Shown here: positions 62,261 through 64,000 of the stretch, one piece after another
How the letters are laid out: each line of letters opens with the position of its first letter
How positions within the stretch are numbered: position 1 is the first letter of the stretch
Source: Pseudocercospora fijiensis CIRAD86
Taxonomy: Eukaryota > Ascomycota > Dothideomycetes > Mycosphaerellales > Mycosphaerellaceae
Assembly (NCBI RefSeq): GCF_000340215.1
Contig: NW_006921534.1
Span: 6,588,382 to 6,652,381 of the forward strand
DNA: 64,000 nt
Reading direction: 5' to 3'
Notes under the pieces: generated by a model
Seen by the model: the letters and a program-made list of their open reading frames with translations, nothing else
Database searches by the model: none
What the model was told of the DNA's origin: nothing
Program-made: the position numbers and the translations under genes

Positions 62261-63759
62261 AACAGCTTTACTCTAAATGAAGCCGTAAAAGAATAGGAAT
62301 AAGAATGAGTTTGCAGAGTCCTAAATAAACACAAAGCAGTCCTACTACTCTTGTAGAAATAAAGAAGTAGTTTCGCCTATTAGATGCTCTTTAGGGACTG
62401 TATAGGCTTGTCTCTATATATCTACTCGTCGCGCGGAGTTAGATTGCCCCGACGGTGTAATATTAGGCCGTCGGATAGCTATAATACCGTCGGATAGGCG
62501 TATAGCCGTTCGGGTAGCGATCTTTTCGCGTCCCGGTAGATTAGGGCTAAACTGCCGTTGCCTACTTTAGGTAGGTATAATTTCGGCATTGTTTTTAGCT
62601 TAGATCCTTCCGGGAAGGACTAGTTCCGGTTCCAGACTCGTACGGGGAAGCGTACGGGTCCGGGAACGCTCAGTTCCGGTCCTCGGTACCTCGGTGCCTT
62701 TGTAGGGCGGCGTAGTAAGTAGAGTAGATCTATACGGAGGGGTCTTTCCTCTATTAGCCCTTTAATTCAGCCTAGTATCTATAGATTATAGGTTGATATA
62801 TATCGTTAAAAGCCTCTTACGCGGCACATTCTCCTTATACGTATCTACCTAGTGCCTAGATTAACTAGAGCCTAGGTAAATAGCTAAGGTCTACTCTTAG
62901 AAGGAAGGAGAAAGGGGTTGTAAGAGGTTTCAAGTTCTGTCTATCTCGCTACAAATAGGGTATACCTCCCTATTACTAGGGGCAGTATAGGTCCTAATCT
63001 ATAGGCTCTATTCTACTCCTCTATAGATAGTAATCTAATAGTAGGGTAGGGAATCGACTATTAATATCGTCTAAGAATGTTTTAGATAGGGAGGGTTTCG
63101 AGGCGAACCTCTTACTATCCCTATTGCCTATACTAGTTCTTAGATGTCAATTTGTACCTCTATCCCTCTCTATTCGAGGGTATAGTAGTCTTGTATTCTA
63201 CTTCTCTTAATTCCGTTAAGAGTTAAAATGTTTATAGTAGGTATCTCGTTCGAGATAGCTATATCTCGACTCCTAGTTATCTCTCGGCAAAACCGAGTTC
63301 AGATTCGGAATCAGCGGAAAAAATAGGCCTATTTTCGATATCAAACGTCCAAATTCCGGGGAGCTTCCGGGGGGGTCCCCGGACGAGGGCGGACGAGCTC
63401 GTCTACCCTCGTCCGCTCGTCTACCCTCGTCCGCTCGTCCGATTAGGAAAATGGAAACGCAGATTTCTCGGTTATCTAACGCCGCCTGCTAAAAAGTAGA
63501 ACGGTTTTAGAATCGTCGAGTCGTCTACTTTCAGATAATATAAAAATATCTACTACTTCTAGGGGGGTACCCTGTCGTGCTGTAAAAAACAGCCCGTAGG
63601 GGGGGGCCCCTAGACTAGAATATAAGTAGTCTATCGCTAAAAGCGAATATCTAGTCGTCGTATATAGATCTAATTACTACTTAAGGTAATAATGAGTATA
63701 TCTAGTGTAATATCTCTTATAAATAACGTCTTTTACCTACTTTAATAGGTATAGACGGG
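62261..63759. mobile_element. X module, copy 2
   Basis: Copy of 57,563-59,060 (offset about 4,697). Differences seen by eye are mainly A/G and C/T, with a few 1-bp indels (for example CGGCAGTTG versus CGGCATTG). Confidence 0.9.
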
Positions 63760-63792
63760 CTAGGGTTAGGTTAGGGTTAGGGGTTAGGGTTT
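63760..63792 (+). repeat. Telomeric tract 4
   Basis: Same irregular TTAGGG tract as tract 2, copied with the X module. Confidence 0.9.
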
Positions 63793-63971
63793 TGAACCTA
63801 GTAACTATTCGACTAAGCGATAACCGTTTCCCTATAAGCCGAGATATCTAGTACTACGTATTCCCTTCTAGGAACCATCCTCGGAGTACAAGTATAGGTA
63901 TACTTTCGGAGGGTATAGTCCCCTTCGAGAAGGGTCTAACTCGTACTTTATATAGCAGACCTATAGGTTTT
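63793..63971 (-). mobile_element. Second Penelope-like copy, severely 5'-truncated
   Basis: It matches 59,095-59,274, the 3' 180 nt of the first copy, and then stops at GCAGACCTATAGGTTTT. None of the coding frame is retained. Confidence 0.8.
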
Positions 63972-64000
63972 TTAGCAGACCTTATGTTACCCTATGGGCA
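63972..64000. other. Unassigned sequence after the truncation point
   Basis: It begins TTAGCAGACCT, repeating TAGCAGACCT found 20 bp earlier, then TATGTTACCCTATGGGCA. It has no match elsewhere in the window that I can see and does not look RIP-mutated (contains CA and TG). Confidence 0.5.

Overview
The window looks like a subtelomere of a filamentous ascomycete (Pezizomycotina) that has been heavily mutated by repeat-induced point mutation (RIP). From base 1 to about 57,500 the dinucleotides CA and TG are almost absent and TA is in large excess on both strands. Nearly every long reading frame is cut by TAA/TAG exactly where CAA/CAG (Gln) or TGG (Trp) would fit. Reading through those stops recovers a series of large eukaryotic genes, several with spliceosomal introns. 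None is intact, so the long genes are called pseudogenes. Arrays of TTAGGG near the right end, and the orientation of the elements attached to them, suggest that the chromosome end lies to the right.

Layout. 1-3,550: RecQ-type helicase relic of the telomere-linked kind. 3,551-6,300: degraded sequence with palindromic inserts. 6,310-8,220 (minus): uncharacterised gene relic. 8,640-24,430: a family of SNF2-like helicase paralogues, each preceded by a copy of the same roughly 240-bp leader with a TATAAATTAG box. Two are long (12,080-16,490 and 18,050-24,430), one is internally deleted (10,190-11,690), and one leader (8,640) has no recognisable gene body. 24,640-25,380: 95-bp tandem repeat. 25,845-27,485: orphan gene relic.

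27,502-49,657 is a head-to-tail tandem duplication of an approximately 11-kb unit (A 10,956 bp, B 11,200 bp). Each unit holds 273-bp repeats, an NFX1/UPF1-like SF1 helicase fragment, hairpin repeats, a large orphan gene with a decapeptide array, a minus-strand orphan gene, and the 5' end of another SNF2-like gene. The SNF2 gene is truncated at the end of unit A and continues to about 55,580 after unit B. 55,900-57,540 is satellite DNA.

57,539-64,000 is only lightly mutated. It alternates TTAGGG tracts with a 1.5-kb noncoding module (X) and a Penelope-like retroelement. The retroelement reverse transcriptase (PKIHK, GLAIGTSCAP, YIDD) is read on the minus strand and no GIY-YIG endonuclease was seen. 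This is the layout expected of telomere-attaching, endonuclease-deficient Penelope-like elements.

The least expected signal is in the SNF2-like paralogues. Their introns, and some leaders, carry short double-palindrome elements of two unrelated families: TTTTGCCGGCCGGCAAAA-type in the left half and TAGGTACGTACCTA-type in the right half. Introns at the same position and phase in different paralogues hold different families. This resembles introner-like elements of fungi, but that identification is inferred.
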